From the NCBI RefSeq assembly GCF_022539505.1, contig NC_061510.1, positions 223,966,043-224,030,042 on the forward strand: a DNA stretch of 64,000 nucleotides, in the 5' to 3' direction. Under the pieces are notes generated by a model. It worked only from the letters and a program-made list of their open reading frames with translations. It made no database searches and was not told where the DNA came from. The first letter of the stretch is position 1. Every line of letters begins with the position of its first letter. The position numbers were made by a program, and so were the translations under genes. The DNA comes from Lolium rigidum (Eukaryota > Streptophyta > Magnoliopsida > Poales > Poaceae). Positions 60,524 to 64,000 of this stretch are shown one piece after another.

Positions 60524-62266
60524 AGCTATTTTCTCGGCGCTCGTTGCCGGGGAGGAAAGGTAAAAGGCATTCATACTCCGGTCCCGGGTAAAGTACTTTT
60601 CTCGTTGCCGTTGTGTGTGTGCTCGAAGCTATTTCCTTTAGATCCTGCAATTGCATCTTTTTGTTTCTTGTTTACACTAGTTTGGCATAATGGACAACAA
60701 TGAGCTTCTTATTCTATTTCCTGATTTAAGACATGGATGGTTTGATGCAAAAATTAAAAAACCTTTGGAACATATTAGTATGAACCCTTTGAACACCATT
60801 GTTGCTAATGATATGGAAAATTTTAAGCTTGGGGAAGCTGGCTTTGATGAGCATGATATTTTTAGTCCCCCAAGCATTGAGGAGAAAATTTACTTTGATG
60901 ATACTTTGCCTCCTATTTATGATGATTATAATGATAATGGTCTTTTAGTACCGCCTGTTATGGAGGATAAATTTGATTATGATTACAATATGCCTCCTAT
61001 ATTTGATGATGAGAATAATAATGATAGCTACTTTGTTGAATTTGCTCCCACTACAACTAATAAAATTGATTATGCCTATGTGGAGAGTAATAATTTTATG
61101 CATGAGACTCATGATAAGAATGCTTTATGTGATACTTATATTGTTGAATTTGTTCATGACACTACTGAAAGTTATTATGAGAGAGGGAAACATGGTTGTA
61201 TGCATCTTAATAATGTTAAGTTTCCCCTCTTTATGTTGAGAATTGTGAAGTTACTCTTGTTTTATCCTCTTATGCTTGTCACTTTGGAAGCATGTTAGGC
61301 TTAAATTTGTTTTGAATTTGCCTCTTGATGCTCTCTTTTGCTTCAAATACTATTTCTTGCGCGAGCATCATTAAAATTGCTGAGCCTATCTTAATGGCTA
61401 TAAAGAAAGAACTTCTTGGGAGATAACCCATGTGTTTATTTTGCTACAGTACTTTTGTTTTATATTTGAGTCTTGGAAGTTGTTACTACTGTAGCAACCT
61501 CTCCTTATCTTATTTTATTGCATTGTTGTGCCAAGTAAAGTCTTTGATAGCAAGGTTGATACTAGATTTGGATTACTGCGCAGAAACAGATTTCTGTTCA
61601 TCTACGAATCTGGGCAGAATTCTCTGTAGGTAACTCAGAAAAATCTGCCAATTTACGTGCGTGATCCTCAGATATGTAGGCAACTTTCATTCAATTTGAG
61701 CATTTTCATCTGAGCAAGTCTGGTGCCACTTTAAAATTCGTCTTTACGGACTGTTCTGTTTTGACAGATTCTGTCTTTTATTTCGCATTGCCTCTTTTGC
61801 TGTGTTGGATGGATTTCTTTGTTCCATTACCTTCCAGTAGCTTTGTGCAATGTCCAGAAGTGTTAAGAATGATTGTGTCACCTCTGAACATGTGAATTTT
61901 TAATTATGCACTAACCCTCTAATGAGTTTGTTTCGAGTTTGGTGTGGAGGAAGTTTTCAAGGGTCAAGAGAGGAGGATGATACAACGTGATCAAGAAGAG
62001 TGAAAGCTCTAAGCTTGGGGATGCCCCGGTGGTTCATCCACTGCATATTTCAAGAAGACTCAAGCATCTAAGCTTGGGGATGCCCAAGGCATCCCCTTCT
62101 TCATCGACAAATTTATCAGGTTCCTCCCTTGAAACTATATTTTTATTCGGTCACATCTTATGTACTTTACTTGGAGAGTCTGTTTGTTTTTGTTTTTGTT
62201 TTTGTTTGAATAAATTCTTGTGTGGGATAGAGACACGCTCCGCTGGTTCATATGAACACATGTGTT
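60524..62266 (+). mobile_element. Element A internal region, 5' part
   Basis: PBS, one ORF, then non-coding sequence with two PPT-like motifs and the hairpin 62076-62096 (ggggatgcccaaggcatcccc is 21 bases with a 3-base loop). It ends at the insertion of B, whose target duplication gtgtt is 62262-62266. The homologous stretch of element C (40292-40340) continues straight into the sequence found at 33448 downward, confirming the two halves belong together. Confidence 0.85.
60690..61298 (+). CDS. Element A ORF, homologue of the element C protein, C-terminally truncated
   Basis: A 202-codon ORF that starts MDNNELLILFPDLRHGWFD, has an acidic Asp/Tyr/Pro-rich middle with two DD..PPI.DD modules, then YIVEFVHDTTESYYERGKHG and the hydrophobic LLLFYPLMLVTL. 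The last block aligns with residues ~280-320 of the element C ORF. Compared with C, about 40 bases after LVTL are missing and the frame ends at EAC, so the remaining hydrophobic and basic tail of C (still visible in the DNA to 61372) is not translated. Unknown function; a membrane-associated role is only suggested by the tail. Confidence 0.6.
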   Translation: MDNNELLILFPDLRHGWFDAKIKKPLEHISMNPLNTIVANDMENFKLGEAGFDEHDIFSPPSIEEKIYFDDTLPPIYDDYNDNGLLVPPVMEDKFDYDYNMPPIFDDENNNDSYFVEFAPTTTNKIDYAYVESNNFMHETHDKNALCDTYIVEFVHDTTESYYERGKHGCMHLNNVKFPLFMLRIVKLLLFYPLMLVTLEAC

Positions 62267-63863
62267 TGATACGTCTCCGACGTATCGATAATTTCTTATG
62301 TTCTATGCCATATTATTGATGATACCTACATGTTTTATGCACACTTTATGTCATATTAGTGCATTTTCTGGAACTAACCTATTAACAAGATGCCGAAGTG
62401 CCAGTTCCTGTTTTACTGCTGTTTTTGGTTTCAGAAATCCTAGTAACGAAATATTCTCGGAATTGGACGAAACGAAGACCCAGGGGCCCTATTTTTCCAC
62501 GGAGCTTCCGGAAGACCGAAGAACACACGAAGTGGGGCCACGAGGTGGCCGGACTATAGGGCGGCGCGGCCCAAGCCACGGCCGCGCCGACCTATAGTGT
62601 GGGCCCTCGTTAGCCCCCGACTCTGCCCTTCCGCCTGCTTAAAGCCTCCGTCGCGAAACCCCGAGGCGAAAAACCACGATACGGAAAACCTTAGCGAGAC
62701 GCCGTCGCCGCCGATCCCATCTCGGGGGATTACGGAGATCTCCTCCGGCACCCTGCCGGAGAGGGATTCATCTCCGGAGGACTCTACACCGCCATGGTCG
62801 CCTCGGAGTGATGAGTGAGTAGTTCACCCCTGGACTATGGGTCCATAGCGGTAGCTAGATGGTTGTCTTCTCCTCATTGTGCTTCATTGTTGGATCTTGT
62901 GAGCTGCCTAACATGATCAAGATCATCTATACTGTAATTCTATATGTTGTGTTTGTCGGAATCCGATGGATAGAGAATACCATGTCATGTTAATTATCAA
63001 GTTATTATACATGTGTTGTTTATGATCTTGCATGCTCTCCGTTTCTAGTAGAGGCTCTGGCCAAGTTTTTACTTTAACTCCAAGAGGGAGTACTTATGCT
63101 CGATAGTGGGTTCATGCACGCATTGACACTGGGACGGTGATGCGAAAGTTCTAAGGTTGTGTTGTCTTGTTGCCACTAGGGATAAAACATTGGCGCTATG
63201 TCCAGAGGATGTAGTTGTTGATTACATTACGCACCATACTTAATGCAATTGTACTGTTGTTAGCAACTTAATACTGGAAGGGGTTCGGATGATAACCTGA
63301 AGGTGGACTTTTTAGGCATAGATGCGGTTGGATGGCGGTCTATGTACTTTGTCGTAATGCCCAATTAAATCTCACTATACTTATCATGTCATGTATGTGC
63401 ATTGTTATGCCCTCTCTATTTGTCAATTGCCCGAGCCGTAATTTGTTCACCCAACATGCTTTTATCTTATGGGAGAGACACCTCTAGTGAGCTGTGGACC
63501 CCGGTCCATTCTTTAATACTTGAAATACAAATCTGCTGCAATACTTGTTTTACTGTTTTCTCTGCAAACAATCATCTTCCACACAATACGGTTAATCCTT
63601 TGTTACAGCAAGCCGGTGAGATTGACAACCTCGTTTGTTTCGTTGGGGCAAAGTACTTTGGTTGTGTTGTGCGGGTTCCACGTTGGCGCCGGAATCTACG
63701 GTGTTGCGCCGCACTACATCCCGCCGCCATCAACCTTCAACGTGCTTCTTGGCTCCTCCTGGTTCGATAAACCTTGGTTTCTTTACGAGGAAAAACTTGC
63801 TGCTGTGCGCATCATACCTTCCTCTTGGGGTTGCCCAACGAACGTGTGAAATACACGCCATCA
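62267..63863 (+). repeat. 5' LTR of element B
   Basis: 1,597 bp, tgatacgtctccgacg to cacgccatca. Reverse-complement partner of 33449-35042. Open frames within it (e.g. 63402-63849) are LTR sequence, not genes. Confidence 0.9.
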
Positions 63864-64000
63864 AGCTCTTTTTACGGCGCCGTTCTTCAGGGAGATCAAG
63901 ACACGCTGCAAGGGGAGTCTCCACTTCTCAATCTCTTTACTTTGTTTTTGTCTTGCTTTATTTTATTTACTACTTTGTTTGCTGCATTATATCAAAACAC
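63864..64000 (+). mobile_element. Element B leader, running off the window
   Basis: The PBS-like acggcgccgttcttcaggga at 63875-63894 is diverged from the usual tggcgccgttgccgggga. The rest is T-rich leader. The internal region continues beyond the window. Confidence 0.75.

Overview
This window is repeat-dominated nuclear DNA of a grass, most likely Triticeae (wheat, Aegilops, barley or rye group). The evidence is nested 1.5-1.7 kb LTRs opening with tgatacgtc, CACTA elements with tagtcgcggttgg subterminal repeats, a TRIM element, a Helitron and a DUF6598-type gene. There are no bacterial genes, no CRISPR array and no RNA gene that I can support. Two runs of exactly 100 N (36825-36924 and 55100-55199) split it into three contig pieces.

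Layout. 1-698 and 11216-15950 are a minus-strand gag-bearing LTR retroelement body. An Athila-like Ty3/gypsy element (699-11215, 5-bp duplication cacct) and a solo LTR (13980-15655, duplication ccctt) are inserted in it. 15951-22884 is a low-copy island. It holds a two-exon minus-strand DUF6598-type gene (18972-20942), divergent from a single-exon plus-strand gene (21217-22059), with a foldback element, tandem duplications and a 284-bp TRIM. A CACTA element starts at 22885. It carries a TNP2-type transposase split by a solo LTR (25236-26767), a reverse-strand ORF (28477-29040) and a hairpin-rich promoter region (29579-29751). It is then interrupted at 30035 by LTR element A, which is itself interrupted by LTR element B.

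The middle piece (36925-55099) holds a pol-less LTR element C (to 43414) inside an LTR fragment D. After it come a gypsy pol end/LTR/PBS junction, GC-rich gene-like repeat DNA, a Helitron (49436-51775), a CACTA right end (54110) and a copia pol fragment. The right piece (55200-64000) carries the second CACTA gene on the minus strand, then the 5' LTR and internal region of A, then the 5' LTR of B.

Key structural conclusion: the 3' halves of A and B (30035-36824, minus strand) and their 5' halves (58806-64000, plus strand) are the two sides of one nested insertion. Both target-site duplications match when one side is reverse-complemented (A cggcg, B gtgtt), and the CACTA gene likewise continues from 30034 into 58805 reading down. 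The right piece is therefore inverted relative to the left, and the middle piece is probably misplaced, or else a real rearrangement ended exactly in the N gaps.

A second conclusion is that differences between LTR copies, and several reading-frame breaks, cluster at CAG/CTG trinucleotides. That looks like long-read consensus error at CHG-methylated sites, so many 'pseudogene' breaks here are provisional. Only the two genes of the 18.9-22.1 kb island look like host genes; everything else is transposable-element DNA.
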